Source: Aureivirga sp. CE67
GTDB taxonomy: Bacteria > Bacteroidota > Bacteroidia > Flavobacteriales > Flavobacteriaceae
Direction of reading: 5' to 3'
Assembly: GCF_015767245.1 (NCBI RefSeq)
Contig: NZ_JADOTV010000009.1
Coordinates: forward strand, 62,001 to 126,000
DNA length: 64,000 nt
Each line of letters begins with the position of its first letter. Positions within the stretch are counted from its first letter, which is position 1. The notes under the pieces were generated by a model. That model had not been told where the DNA came from, ran no database searches, and saw only the letters and a list, made by a program, of their open reading frames with translations. A program made the translations under genes and the position numbers. This document shows, in pieces, positions 1 to 8,578 of this stretch.

Positions 1-24
1 TGATTGCTAAATGATTTACATAAA

Positions 25-54
25 AAAGGCTATCTTAAAAATGAGATAGCCTTT
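25..54. terminator. Bidirectional hairpin terminator
   Basis: GGCTATCT (28-35) pairs with AGATAGCC (44-51), extended by an A-run on the left and a T-run on the right, so it can terminate in both directions. It lies just after the stop of the minus-strand gene that ends at 75. Confidence 0.8.
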
Positions 55-74
55 ATGTTTTTTGAACTTAAAAT

Positions 75-1586
75 TTACATTTTTAATACTTTATAAGATT
101 CAGTTCCTCTTTTAGAAGTAATCAAAACTTGATAAACTCCTGATCTTAGAGATTCTGTATTGATACTTCTTGTGTTATTATCAAGATTTCCTTTTAATAC
201 AATCTGACCGTCAATATTTATAATTTTAACTTCTGCATTATGGTAATTTTTATTGAAGAAAATATTTTTATTGAAAGGATTTGGGTAAATATTACCTTTT
301 GTATTATCAATTACTTCAACATCTAATGCATTATTATCAATGTAGTTTGGAATTCCATCTTCGTCATCATCATCATCCGTATAATCTCTATTTCCATTTG
401 TATCTTCAAACATTGTCAAAATTCCATCATTATCATCATCGGTATCAATGTGATCTGGAATTCCATCATTATCTGTGTCTAATTGCATTACAATACCACT
501 ATCAAATCCATCAGAAAAAACAAGTTCTTGATTTGTTAGAATATAATCGTTATCATCATCTGAATCTAAGAAATCTGGAATTCCATCATTGTCAGAATCA
601 TCATCAGATAAAATTCCATTACCGTTAATATCTTCATCTGAAGCTGAAAGACCATCTCCATCATTATCTGAAGTCGTACAGTCAATTGAGTTAATCATCA
701 CATTGAAAACGTTTCCATCCACATTAACAAAAAGTTCTTGTAATGGGAAAGCTATATCCATAGGGAAAGTTACAGGATTTGTATTGCTATTTGCATCCGC
801 TAAGGAAGTATGAACAGAAAAGCTAGTATCATTTAGTTGATAAACCGAAGTAAGGTTTTCAAAATCTTCTAAAGAAATTGAAGTTGCAGAGTTTCCACAT
901 AAAAATGCTTCATAAGTACCTCCATAGAAAATAAATCTCCAAGATTCTTCTTCTAATTCTTCAATAAAGTTATTTCGACCATCTGGTGAAGTATAATTCA
1001 CACCTGAATCATCTTGTATTCCAATAACAGCTCTTCCTTCATTCCAAGAAGTACAAAGGTCTTTGTTCTTTATATGTACATCAATAAAATTCATTCCTTC
1101 AAAAAGTACTATTTGAAAGGTTGTTTTTGACTGATTACAGTTTCCAGAAAAATGAGTTATATCGTCATATGTAATAATAAATTTTCGGAATGGAGCTTCT
1201 CCAAAAACAGAAGTGTATACTGCTCCTGTTGTATTTTGTGAATTATCCATATCATGATAAAGACCATAAATTGTGTTCTCAATCCCAAATGCTCCATCTA
1301 GTGAAGGCAACACATCCGTTTCATCAATTTGCCATGGACTATATCCTCCAGAACTCCATTCTCTAAATGTAACTCGACCATTTGAACCAATTGCAAGTTT
1401 ATCAAACACATTTTCATAAAAAGTAAAAGAGAACGGTAAATATTTTAAATCTGAAAATAAATCATCAGAATTATACTGTACAGTGTCATCTCCAAAATAT
1501 TGTGTAAAATCTAATGTTTTAACTTGGTATTGAGCGTTTAATTGAAATACAATAAATAAACAAATAAGAAGTAATTTTTTTTTCAT
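75..1586 (-). CDS. T9SS-exported protein with calcium-type repeats
   Basis: Secreted protein of 503 residues. Residues 1-19 are a signal peptide ending in NAQ. Residues about 20-300 form a beta-rich region of unknown fold (motif IGSNGRVTF near residue 68). Residues about 305-420 are a run of Asp/Asn/Gly-rich units of the DxDNDGIPD type, as in thrombospondin type 3 calcium-binding repeats. The last 70 residues, with YPNPF and GVYQV, match the type A sorting domain that T9SS recognises and removes during surface anchoring. Role is therefore cell-surface or released, adhesive or structural by inference; no catalytic motif was seen. Single gene, terminator at 25-54. Confidence 0.85.
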   Translation of the reverse strand: MKKKLLLICLFIVFQLNAQYQVKTLDFTQYFGDDTVQYNSDDLFSDLKYLPFSFTFYENVFDKLAIGSNGRVTFREWSSGGYSPWQIDETDVLPSLDGAFGIENTIYGLYHDMDNSQNTTGAVYTSVFGEAPFRKFIITYDDITHFSGNCNQSKTTFQIVLFEGMNFIDVHIKNKDLCTSWNEGRAVIGIQDDSGVNYTSPDGRNNFIEELEEESWRFIFYGGTYEAFLCGNSATSISLEDFENLTSVYQLNDTSFSVHTSLADANSNTNPVTFPMDIAFPLQELFVNVDGNVFNVMINSIDCTTSDNDGDGLSASDEDINGNGILSDDDSDNDGIPDFLDSDDDNDYILTNQELVFSDGFDSGIVMQLDTDNDGIPDHIDTDDDNDGILTMFEDTNGNRDYTDDDDDEDGIPNYIDNNALDVEVIDNTKGNIYPNPFNKNIFFNKNYHNAEVKIINIDGQIVLKGNLDNNTRSINTESLRSGVYQVLITSKRGTESYKVLKM

Positions 1587-1918
1587 AATAAAATTATTTT
1601 GATTTGTTTAAAAGTACCTTATTTATCTATTCAAATGGGAAAAAATCAGTGTTTATATGAAGTGTTTTTTTAGTTTTCGGAAAAACTATGAAATAAGTGT
1701 TAAATTGTAGTTGTATCTGAAATAATTGTGAGTTTTTGTAATTGATTATGTTTTGATGAATTAAGATATAAACTTTATTTATACATGTTTTTTATAAAAT
1801 TCAACATGTTTTATAGTTGTTTTTTGAAAATATACAGTAAAATAGAGGAATAAGATTCTTAAAAAGAACTTTATAAAAAATTAAAAAGGCTAGCTCACTT
1901 TTAAGCTAACCTCTGTTA
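1587..1918. other. Intergenic stretch, AT-rich, no gene seen
   Basis: No convincing reading frame on either strand. The left edge must carry the minus-strand promoter for the gene starting at 1586; TACTTTTA, read on the minus strand just upstream, is only a near match to TAnnTTTG. The right edge holds the terminator at 1888-1911. Confidence 0.5.
1886..1913 (-). terminator. Hairpin terminator of the HAD gene
   Basis: GGCTAGCT (1888-1895) faces AAGCTAACC (1903-1911), with a T-rich tail on the minus strand. It follows the stop of the minus-strand gene at 1919. Confidence 0.7.
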
Positions 1919-2530
1919 TTATAAAATATTCAATTCTTTTAAACTTTCTCTAAGTTGCTCAGGAGATTTAAAATGAATTCCTTTCACACCAAATTTTTCA
2001 AAAGCTTTTACATTTTCTAGTTTATCATCAATGAAAACAGTTTTTTCAGCTTCGATTCCAAATCTTTCAATGGCGATTTTAAAAATTTTAGGATCAGGTT
2101 TCATCGTTTTTTCTTGTCCAGAAACTAAAATATCTTCAAAGTTTTTTAAGAAAGGAAACGTATTTTCAGCATAATCAAAATTTTCAACATTCCAGTTTGT
2201 TAGTGCGAAAAGTCTCTGTTTTGTGTTTTCTTTTAATTCTTCCAAAACCTTAACAGAACCTGGAATTGAACCATCAAACATTTCTTCCCAATGGTCATAA
2301 TACATGCGGATTAATTCTTCATGCTCTGGAAATTCTGCAACTTTTAATTCTGTGGCTTCTTTCATAGTTCTCAATCCAGAATCTTGAATGCTATTCCATT
2401 CCGAAGTACAGATCTCGTTTAAAAACCAATTGATTTTTTCTTCATTTCCTTCAAAAACCTTTTCGTATAAATTTCTAGGATTCCAGTTTAATAAAACACC
2501 ACCTAAATCGAAAATAACTGTGTCTATCAT
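1919..2530 (-). CDS. HAD-IA family phosphatase (YihX-like)
   Basis: Cytosolic hydrolase of 203 residues. Motif I reads VIFDLGGVL, so the nucleophile is Asp8, but the usual second Asp of DxD is Gly. This variant is typical of the YihX / epoxide hydrolase N-terminal branch of HAD-IA enzymes. Motif II is TNW near residue 112, motif III Lys is in KPDPKIF near 142, and motif IV is the FIDDK pair near 165. Length and motif spacing fit a sugar-phosphate phosphatase such as alpha-glucose-1-phosphatase, but the substrate cannot be read from sequence. Monocistronic with its own terminator. Confidence 0.85.
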   Translation of the reverse strand: MIDTVIFDLGGVLLNWNPRNLYEKVFEGNEEKINWFLNEICTSEWNSIQDSGLRTMKEATELKVAEFPEHEELIRMYYDHWEEMFDGSIPGSVKVLEELKENTKQRLFALTNWNVENFDYAENTFPFLKNFEDILVSGQEKTMKPDPKIFKIAIERFGIEAEKTVFIDDKLENVKAFEKFGVKGIHFKSPEQLRESLKELNIL

Positions 2531-2876
2531 TTATTTTTTTATTTTAAAAAATCCCAACAAAAATACATTATTTTGTAAAAAATTAAGAGCCTGTTTAAAA
2601 TTGTATCAGAATTTATTTTATAGCTTATTAAATTACTATTTTGACGGCTTTTTTGGAGTGCATAGCATCGCTATGGACGATTAAAAAAGACAAAAAAGAG
2701 CTTTTAAGAAGCACATAAATTTTTTTGATATAAATTTAAACAGGCTCTAAGTAGAATTTACCACTTTCCTAAAGGTGTTTTTAAAATATGTTTTTCCTCA
2801 AAATAAATTAACATTTTCTTGTTTAATTTCGGTTTTAATTGCTTTATTTTTAGAGATGTAATTGTTTAAATGGAAG
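2531..2876. other. Intergenic region holding a MITE-like element
   Basis: Between divergent genes. Nearly half of it is the inverted-repeat element at 2587-2747; the remaining parts are AT-rich and should carry the promoters for both flanking genes. No gene seen. Confidence 0.6.
2587..2747. repeat. MITE-like hairpin element, copy A
   Basis: 161-bp element whose ends are inverted: GAGCCTGTTTAAA (from 2587) against TTTAAACAGGCTC (to 2747), with imperfect extension to about 26 bp (TTGTATCAGAA versus TTTATATCAAAAA when inverted). The trinucleotide TAA flanks both sides (2584-2586, 2748-2750), a possible target duplication. The centre is CATAGC-ATC-GCTATG (2661-2675). A second copy in reverse orientation is at 16623-16781. 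No transposase inside, so a non-autonomous element or long hairpin repeat. Confidence 0.8.
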
Positions 2877-3329
2877 ATGATGAAGAAGGTTGTATATATA
2901 GATATGGATGGTGTTTTGGTAGATTTCGAGTATGGATACAATGAAGTGAAGAAAAAATATCCTGAAGTTCAGTATCCACAAAACAATTTAGGTTTTTGGG
3001 AAAGCCTTCCTCCAATAGAAGGAGCAATTGATGCTTTTAAAACTCTTAAAAATGATAATCGTTTTGAAGTTTATATTCTTACTTCGCCATCGGTTACAAA
3101 TCCGCATTGTTATTCTGAAAAACGAATTTGGGTTGAAAATCACCTTGGTTTTCATTCGGTACATAATCTGATTATTTCTCCACATAAAGGTTTGCTTAAA
3201 GGGAATTACCTGATTGATAATGAGGTTTCAGGAAAAGGACAAGATCATTTTGAAGGAGAATTGATTCTTTTTGGTTCAGAAAAATTTAATGATTGGGACA
3301 AAGTTTTAAATTATTTCGAAAAAATATAA
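2877..3329 (+). CDS. 5'-nucleotidase / deoxynucleotidase-like HAD protein
   Basis: Cytosolic HAD hydrolase of about 151 residues, NT5C (5'(3')-deoxyribonucleotidase) type. The N-terminus carries YIDMDGVLVDF, with both Asp residues of DxD; LTSP follows near residue 75, and the C-terminal part has YLIDNE, standing in for the acidic motif IV. A TTG at 2862 could extend the frame by five residues, but the ATG at 2877 (or 2880) places the DMDG motif at the usual distance from the start. Only three bases separate its stop from mgtE, so the two genes are probably cotranscribed and translationally coupled. Substrate is inferred from the family. Confidence 0.8.
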   Translation: MMKKVVYIDMDGVLVDFEYGYNEVKKKYPEVQYPQNNLGFWESLPPIEGAIDAFKTLKNDNRFEVYILTSPSVTNPHCYSEKRIWVENHLGFHSVHNLIISPHKGLLKGNYLIDNEVSGKGQDHFEGELILFGSEKFNDWDKVLNYFEKI

Positions 3330-3332
3330 AAA

Positions 3333-4649
3333 ATGGCAATCCAAGATAAACATCCAAGTGATATTGCAGAGCAAATTTCCAACATGGAAGATAAAGAGCA
3401 AATTTTAGCTTTTTTACTTTTGAAGCCTCAGCAAAAATCGGATGTTTTTTCTTATTTAGATAAAGCTACTCAAGAAAATATTATTACTTCCATTGGTAAA
3501 GATGGGTTGGCAGAAATATTGGAAAATATGGCGCCAGATGATCGTACCAAACTTTTTGAAGATTTTCCGGACAATATTATTAAAAATATCACGAATCTTT
3601 TAAGTGATGAAGAACGAAAAATTGCTTTGAGTCTGATAGGTTATCCTGAAGATGCTGTTGGGAGAATGATGACGCCTTATTATATTCAAGCAAAGAAAAG
3701 TTGGACTGTAGAAAAAACTTTAAAACACATCAAAAAAGTTGGAAGAAAAGCAGATACGCTAAATTTCGTTTATGTGGTAGATGCAAATCAAAAGTTGATT
3801 GATGATATTCCGATTGGGAAAATTCTTTTGGCAGATGAAAACACCACTTTGGGAGAGCTGGGAGATGATAGTTACATCAATTTATTTGCAAATAATTCAA
3901 AAGAAGAAGCAATTCCTGTTTTTGATAAATACGATCGAACTGTGCTACCTGTAACTACAGATTCTGGAGTTTTGGTAGGAATTGTTACTGTTGATGATAT
4001 TTTAGAAGTAATTGAAGCCAGAGATACAGAAGATATTCAAAAATTCGGGGGATTAGAATCTTTAGATTTTCCGTATGCTGAAACTTCTTTGAAAAAATTA
4101 ATTGGAAAAAGAGCAGGTTGGCTTATTTTACTTTTTTTGGGTGAAATGTTGACTGCTTCTGCAATGGGGTATTTTGAAGATGAAATAGCGCAAGCAGTTG
4201 TTTTAGCTCTTTTTATTCCTTTGATTATTTCCAGTGGAGGAAATTCTGGTTCGCAGGCTGCAACTCTGATTATTCGTGCAATGGCGCTACAGGAAATAAA
4301 TTTAAGAAGCTGGTGGTTTGTACTTCGAAGAGAGCTTTTTTCAGGATTTATGCTCGGTGCTATTTTAGGAATTATTGGTTTTTTACGAATCTGGATTTGG
4401 CAAAAAGCAGGAATTTATGATTATGGAGCACATTGGTATTTAATCGGAATTACCATATTTGCTTCTCTAATTGGCGTAGTACTTTGGGGAACAATTGCTG
4501 GTGCAATGATTCCTTTTATTTTACGAAGTTTCAAACTAGATCCAGCAACATCTTCTGCGCCGTTTGTAGCAACTCTTGTAGATGTTACTGGATTAGTGAT
4601 TTATTTTTCAATTGCAGCTGTTTTCCTAAAAGGAATATTGCTTAGTTAA
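3333..4649 (+). CDS. mgtE: Magnesium transporter MgtE
   Basis: Inner-membrane Mg2+ channel/transporter, 438 residues, the normal length. Domains in order: MgtE N-terminal helical sensor (about 20-120), two CBS domains (about 125-240) that close the pore at high Mg2+, and the five-helix pore domain (about 255-436). The pore signature SGGNSGSQA is present near residue 305. It begins with ATG three bases after the nucleotidase stop, suggesting an operon. It meets the minus-strand membrane gene tail to tail with an eight-base overlap at 4642-4649. Confidence 0.95.
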   Translation: MAIQDKHPSDIAEQISNMEDKEQILAFLLLKPQQKSDVFSYLDKATQENIITSIGKDGLAEILENMAPDDRTKLFEDFPDNIIKNITNLLSDEERKIALSLIGYPEDAVGRMMTPYYIQAKKSWTVEKTLKHIKKVGRKADTLNFVYVVDANQKLIDDIPIGKILLADENTTLGELGDDSYINLFANNSKEEAIPVFDKYDRTVLPVTTDSGVLVGIVTVDDILEVIEARDTEDIQKFGGLESLDFPYAETSLKKLIGKRAGWLILLFLGEMLTASAMGYFEDEIAQAVVLALFIPLIISSGGNSGSQAATLIIRAMALQEINLRSWWFVLRRELFSGFMLGAILGIIGFLRIWIWQKAGIYDYGAHWYLIGITIFASLIGVVLWGTIAGAMIPFILRSFKLDPATSSAPFVATLVDVTGLVIYFSIAAVFLKGILLS

Positions 4650-5211
4650 TTTTTTGTTTGATAAATATCTCTTTTCCTTTTCTAAATAAAAATTGTAGAA
4701 ATAAAGTAAATAGGATTAATAATGAGAAAAGAACAAACTTGATAAGATCTAAAGAAGTAGTTGAATGTACTTCGGTTGACATTGTTACAACTGCATTTTT
4801 GAATGTATTTAAATATTCTTCATTTATAGAGATCAGTCCTGCAATTATTACAAAAACTCTAAAAATTGTAGACCTTCTAAGTATAGGTATTATTAAAGAA
4901 CTTGAGGTAATTAACCAAAATAAGTTTAATAAAAAGATAAGATAATCAATGTTTTGATTTCGTTTATCTAGATACAAAAGTTCACCAGTTATGCCATCAT
5001 CAATTATGAAATCTCCGAATTTATTAAATAAATAAAATAAGAAAAATAGAATGCCATAAATCATAAAAAGAGTACAAGCAGCACGATCTATTTTAAACAA
5101 GAATCTTTTTTTAATGAAAAATTTAAGTGTTAGAAATAAAATTGAATACAGCGCAAAACTTGAAAAAAAATACAATTCAGGTTCTGTAAGAAATATAAAG
5201 ATGATATCCAT
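4642..5211 (-). CDS. Multi-pass membrane protein, paralogue of next gene
   Basis: 189 residues with about five hydrophobic helices (roughly 10-32, 46-66, 88-110, 117-130, 155-175). No known domain recognised. The N-terminal third resembles the protein encoded at 5214-5768: both carry the pattern F[AS]LYSI followed by L..[FI][LI]KK and a D-R-x-x-C stretch. The genes are two bases apart in the same direction, so they look like a tandem duplication within one operon that also includes the gene at 5772. Function unknown. Confidence 0.65.
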   Translation of the reverse strand: MDIIFIFLTEPELYFFSSFALYSILFLTLKFFIKKRFLFKIDRAACTLFMIYGILFFLFYLFNKFGDFIIDDGITGELLYLDKRNQNIDYLIFLLNLFWLITSSSLIIPILRRSTIFRVFVIIAGLISINEEYLNTFKNAVVTMSTEVHSTTSLDLIKFVLFSLLILFTLFLQFLFRKGKEIFIKQKIN

Positions 5212-5213
5212 AG

Positions 5214-5768
5214 TTAATTAATGATCAGTGGCTTTTTTTTGATTAATTTTTGAATTCCAATAGAAATAGATGTAATTGTAAGAATAGAAATTATTTGTAA
5301 GAAAAACATTATAACTATATCTGAAATAGAAAGAGAATAGCTACTTGGAAGATAATCTCTTAGGAACATTGTTTCAAAAATCATTACTAATTTTGGAACA
5401 GTCATAAGTCCAATAAAACTTACAATGATTCTTATGGTGATGTTTTGTTGTATTTTTTTAAACCAAAATAATTGAGAAAGAATTAACCAAATTACACTCG
5501 AAATGAATATATATTTTAAATAACGTATTTCATATTGATCATAAGTGAGACCATCATAATAATCCATCAAAAACGTAAGAGCAAAACTTAGAGCATAAAA
5601 TATTCCGATAAAAGGAAAAATTCGACAAACTTCTCTGTCAAACGAAAGTAGTTTTTGTTCTTTTTTTAGAATTATTCTTAGTATTAAATAAAAAATGCTG
5701 TATAAAGAAAAACTATTTACCAAATAAACCTCTAAAAAATCATTAAAGAATTGAATCAAATTTTCCAT
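5214..5768 (-). CDS. Multi-pass membrane protein, tandem paralogue
   Basis: 184 residues, five or six hydrophobic segments, basic loop KKEQ near residue 35 and FDREVC near 43. It aligns by eye with the downstream 189-residue protein (FSLYSI/FALYSI; SFDREVCR/KIDRAACT), so one arose from the other. It starts three bases after the stop of the 316-residue secreted protein gene upstream, indicating one transcript. No function can be given. Confidence 0.65.
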   Translation of the reverse strand: MENLIQFFNDFLEVYLVNSFSLYSIFYLILRIILKKEQKLLSFDREVCRIFPFIGIFYALSFALTFLMDYYDGLTYDQYEIRYLKYIFISSVIWLILSQLFWFKKIQQNITIRIIVSFIGLMTVPKLVMIFETMFLRDYLPSSYSLSISDIVIMFFLQIISILTITSISIGIQKLIKKKPLIIN

Positions 5769-5771
5769 ATG

Positions 5772-6722
5772 TTATTCTAGTAAAGTGAAAGTGATATACA
5801 AAAATGTTTCTTGGTTATCATCCCATCCAGAATATTCTTGATATAAAAATGATTCTATGATTCCTGATTCGGTATTAAAAAGTAGGTCTATATTTTTGAA
5901 TTTAGATTGTTTAAATTCAATAGTATTATTCGGGGCTATTTTTCTACCATTAATTTTAAATTCAGTAATGATAGATATTTTTTGTCCAAAAATTTCAATA
6001 TCTGGAGATGATTCTTCTTTATATGAATATACATGTTTAAAATTAGAATGCATTTCCTTTCGAGAAATATATTTATAATGTGTTTTTGTTTTTTTAAAAC
6101 TTGTAGTATAACTATGAGGGACTATATTACCTAAAAGATCTTCACTTTGAATTGTATCTGTTTTGAATCTTTCATAAGAATATTTTTGAGCATATGGATC
6201 TAAAATAGTACTAGATAATCCTGAGATATTAACAACAGAATAATCATTTTTAGCATATTTTTTAATAAATTCATATTCCTCTTTAGTAATACTTTTTCGC
6301 TTTGCCTTTTTTGCTTTTTTAAGGTTTTGTTTTAATAAATCTTCTGCCTCATCATAATTTTTAATTTTTAAACTTCTTCTTTTTTTTAAATTAAAAGTAC
6401 CTTCGAAAACGATGTCTTTATATAAAATATTTTTAGCTGGATGTTTAAAATCTGATAAATGAAAACTATAATTTACTAGGGAATCTTTTATTGAATGAAT
6501 AGTTAAATTTAGATGATAACTTGCTGAATCTTTATTAATCTCACGAGTTTCTTCATCTATTAAATGTGTAGTGAAATCCACTAAATACTTAAGTTTTTGT
6601 TCCGTTTCAATTTTAGGTAAAAATGAAATTTCTTTAGTGTCTTTATGAATGGTTTTTTGCCCGAAAATTAATAGGTTGAAGCAAAAAAATGAGAGGATAA
6701 ATAATGTGTTTTTTAATTTCAT
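5772..6722 (-). CDS. Secreted protein of unknown function, paralogue pair
   Basis: 316 residues. Signal peptide of about 21 residues ending in IFGQ, then a lysine-rich, beta-strand-like mature part; no lipobox, so periplasmic or secreted. The mature N-terminus (KTIHKDTKEISFLPK) is almost the same as that of the protein at 6793-7731 (KTIYKDTKEISFSPK), and the two share the order of later motifs (GxxxxxPF/SYxRTKTDT-like region, TE[SN]KDLLG). It heads a probable operon with the two paralogous membrane genes. Function unknown. Confidence 0.65.
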   Translation of the reverse strand: MKLKNTLFILSFFCFNLLIFGQKTIHKDTKEISFLPKIETEQKLKYLVDFTTHLIDEETREINKDSASYHLNLTIHSIKDSLVNYSFHLSDFKHPAKNILYKDIVFEGTFNLKKRRSLKIKNYDEAEDLLKQNLKKAKKAKRKSITKEEYEFIKKYAKNDYSVVNISGLSSTILDPYAQKYSYERFKTDTIQSEDLLGNIVPHSYTTSFKKTKTHYKYISRKEMHSNFKHVYSYKEESSPDIEIFGQKISIITEFKINGRKIAPNNTIEFKQSKFKNIDLLFNTESGIIESFLYQEYSGWDDNQETFLYITFTLLE

Positions 6723-6792
6723 AGTAATGCTTTAAAAATGAAACATCAAACTAGAAAATAATACTTCTAGCTTGATGTTTGAAAATGTTTTT

Positions 6793-7731
6793 TTAATCTT
6801 TTAATAATGTAAACGTTCTCTTTATTATTACATCAACAACTCCAGTAATAGATTGCCTAGATTGTTTGTTAAAATACTCTAGTATTCCAGTTTTTTTGTT
6901 GAATTTTAAAGTGTGTTTTCTTTGGATTGTTTGTTCTAAGGAAGTTTCTACAGGATTTTCTGATGGAACTACTTTTGCATCTTCACCAAATTCTTTTTTG
7001 ATTGCTTCATCAGTTTGTTCTGAGATCATTTTTGTAAAATTGTCATTTTTTAGCATATTATTCGAAGAAGAATAAACGTAGCTTTTTTTATCTTTAATAG
7101 TTTCTCTTTTAAAAACAAATTTTGCATTAAGACCTAATAAATCCTTGTTTTCTGTTGTATCTGTTTTTGTTCTTTTAAAAGGTAATTTTTCATTATATCC
7201 ATAGAATATTCTATCTGTATCTCTTAAAATTAAATTTGAAATTCTATTAGAAGTAAAGTTCTTTATGTATTCTATTTCTTCTTCTTTCGATAATTGTTGG
7301 TTATTAGCTAGCTGTGAACTAATCAATTTTTCAAAATCTTCATCATCAATTAATTCAAGATCAAATTTAGAGTTTGTAAGGGTATTTTCTCTAGAATTAA
7401 AATTATATTTCATGTTCAATTTTAAATTCTTAAATAGGTAATTTGATAATTTATCATCAAATTCAGAAACTGTAACATCATATTTTAAGATTGAATCTGA
7501 TACAGATGTAACATATACATTCATTTTATATGTAATCGCAATTGTGTCTAATAGGTTATTTTCACCTGGAGCTACTTTGAATAATTCCATCAAATATTTC
7601 AATTTGTCTCCTTTTTTAAGTTTAGGAGAAAATGAAATTTCTTTTGTGTCTTTGTAGATTGTTTTTTGAGCATTTACTAACTGAAATACAGTTAATGATA
7701 AAATACATAGCAATAAAATTTTCTTTTTCAT
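6793..7731 (-). CDS. Secreted protein of unknown function, paralogue pair
   Basis: 312 residues with a clear signal peptide (MKKKILLLCILSL...VNAQ). The mature part resembles the 316-residue neighbour at 5772-6722, with shared KDTKEISF near the start, TDT..KDLLG in the middle and an ending of RTFTLL-type (both end in [FT]TFTLL). A minus-strand -7 box TACATTTG (reverse of 7759-7766) lies about 28 bp upstream of the start. The repeated pattern of a secreted plus membrane protein pair suggests one complex or a sensor module, but that is inference only. Confidence 0.65.
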   Translation of the reverse strand: MKKKILLLCILSLTVFQLVNAQKTIYKDTKEISFSPKLKKGDKLKYLMELFKVAPGENNLLDTIAITYKMNVYVTSVSDSILKYDVTVSEFDDKLSNYLFKNLKLNMKYNFNSRENTLTNSKFDLELIDDEDFEKLISSQLANNQQLSKEEEIEYIKNFTSNRISNLILRDTDRIFYGYNEKLPFKRTKTDTTENKDLLGLNAKFVFKRETIKDKKSYVYSSSNNMLKNDNFTKMISEQTDEAIKKEFGEDAKVVPSENPVETSLEQTIQRKHTLKFNKKTGILEYFNKQSRQSITGVVDVIIKRTFTLLKD

Positions 7732-7819
7732 TTTGTTTAAATATTATGTTAATTGTGGCAAATGTACTAATAAAATCGTCTATTTGTGAACGAATTATTA
7801 TTACTTAAAAAGTGATTTG

Positions 7820-7910
7820 AAATAATCATTTTCATACTTTTGAACCTTTAAAACTAATTTATATTGTTATGATTTTACAATTTACCATAAAACAGTTAGG
7901 GAAAAGGAAG
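7820..7910 (+). repeat. Direct repeat, copy 1 (promoter plus gene 5' end)
   Basis: About 91 bp nearly identical to 8489-8578. It contains a TACTTTTG -7 box (7835-7842), the whole short leader and the first 14 codons of the 155-residue protein gene. Differences are a one-base indel and a few substitutions. Confidence 0.9.
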
Positions 7911-7985
7911 CTATCTACAAATAATATTACTAGGAAAGCGTTTAGTAATAAAACAATTTTAAAAGAAAAAATTATTAAAATATGA
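7869..7985 (+). pseudogene. 38-codon ORF: truncated duplicate of the 155-aa gene
   Basis: ATG at 7869 opens a frame of 38 codons ending in TGA at 7983-7985. The first 14 residues (MILQFTIKQLGKRK) copy the start of the protein at 8537 with one substitution (I for V); the remaining 24 are unrelated, Lys/Asn-rich sequence. Its stop overlaps the ATG of the lipoprotein gene (ATGA at 7982-7985), so if translated it would couple translation to that gene. It is either a relic left by a partial duplication or a recycled leader peptide. Confidence 0.5.
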
Positions 7986-8470
7986 GATATTTAACAGTTA
8001 TATTAGTATTATTTTTAATTAGTTGTTCAAAAGAAAATAATGATTTTTCTACAGTTGATAAATATTATAAAGTCATAAGCCTAAAAACAATAAATGGTCA
8101 ACTTATAGATTTAAATAATGATGGACAGTCAAATAGTAATTTAATAGATGAATTGACTAATTTTTCAAAAAATCCATGTGATTTAGAAGTAAAATATATA
8201 AATAATGAAAAACTATTTTCATTTTATATTCCGAAACAATATATTTTTGATGGATTTGTTGAATTTGCTCAAGATGGTTTTGGTTTAATGACAGAAGAAG
8301 AAATATTTGAAAATTTAGAAATAGATGATGAAAATTATTTTATCGATTTCAGAAAAATTGCACCAAACCAATATAAACTATTATTGTTAAAAAAATATTA
8401 CGATTTTTCAAGTAATGAATTTAATGATTTTGAATTAGAAATTATTTACGAAGAAGGATTAGATATTTAA
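7982..8470 (+). CDS. Small lipoprotein of unknown function
   Basis: 162 residues. Lipoprotein signal with lipobox LISC at Cys15, followed by SKEN; the mature part is acidic and Asn-rich, with a DLNNDGQSN stretch resembling a calcium loop near residue 40. No known domain recognised. It sits between the two copies of the 91-bp direct repeat and starts by ATGA overlap with the truncated upstream frame, so it borrows the duplicated promoter. Probably an outer-membrane-anchored protein; role unknown. Confidence 0.7.
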   Translation: MRYLTVILVLFLISCSKENNDFSTVDKYYKVISLKTINGQLIDLNNDGQSNSNLIDELTNFSKNPCDLEVKYINNEKLFSFYIPKQYIFDGFVEFAQDGFGLMTEEEIFENLEIDDENYFIDFRKIAPNQYKLLLLKKYYDFSSNEFNDFELEIIYEEGLDI

Positions 8471-8476
8471 AAGAGT

Positions 8477-8510
8477 TTGTCAAGTCCTAAATAATCATTT
8501 CATACTTTTG
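8477..8510 (+). promoter_or_regulatory. Bacteroidetes-type promoter of the 155-aa gene
   Basis: TTG (8477-8479), 23-bp spacer, TACTTTTG (8503-8510), matching the -33 TTG / -7 TAnnTTTG pattern of Bacteroidetes. The -7 part is duplicated upstream at 7835-7842, where the nearest TTTG (7816-7819) stands only 15 bp away. Confidence 0.55.
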
Positions 8511-8578
8511 AACCTTTAAAACTAATTTATATTGTTATGATTTTACAATTTACCGTAAAACAGTTAGGGAAGAGAAAG
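8489..8578 (+). repeat. Direct repeat, copy 2
   Basis: Partner of 7820-7910. Here the repeat runs into the intact 155-codon gene, so this is probably the parental copy. Confidence 0.9.

Noticed and set aside
281-628. His/Leu/Tyr-rich plus-strand frame
   Set aside because: It is antisense to the Asp-rich calcium repeats of the T9SS cargo gene; composition is a mirror of those repeats and not that of a protein.
2388-2684. Plus-strand 98-codon frame
   Set aside because: Runs antisense from the HAD gene into the MITE-like element; no family features.
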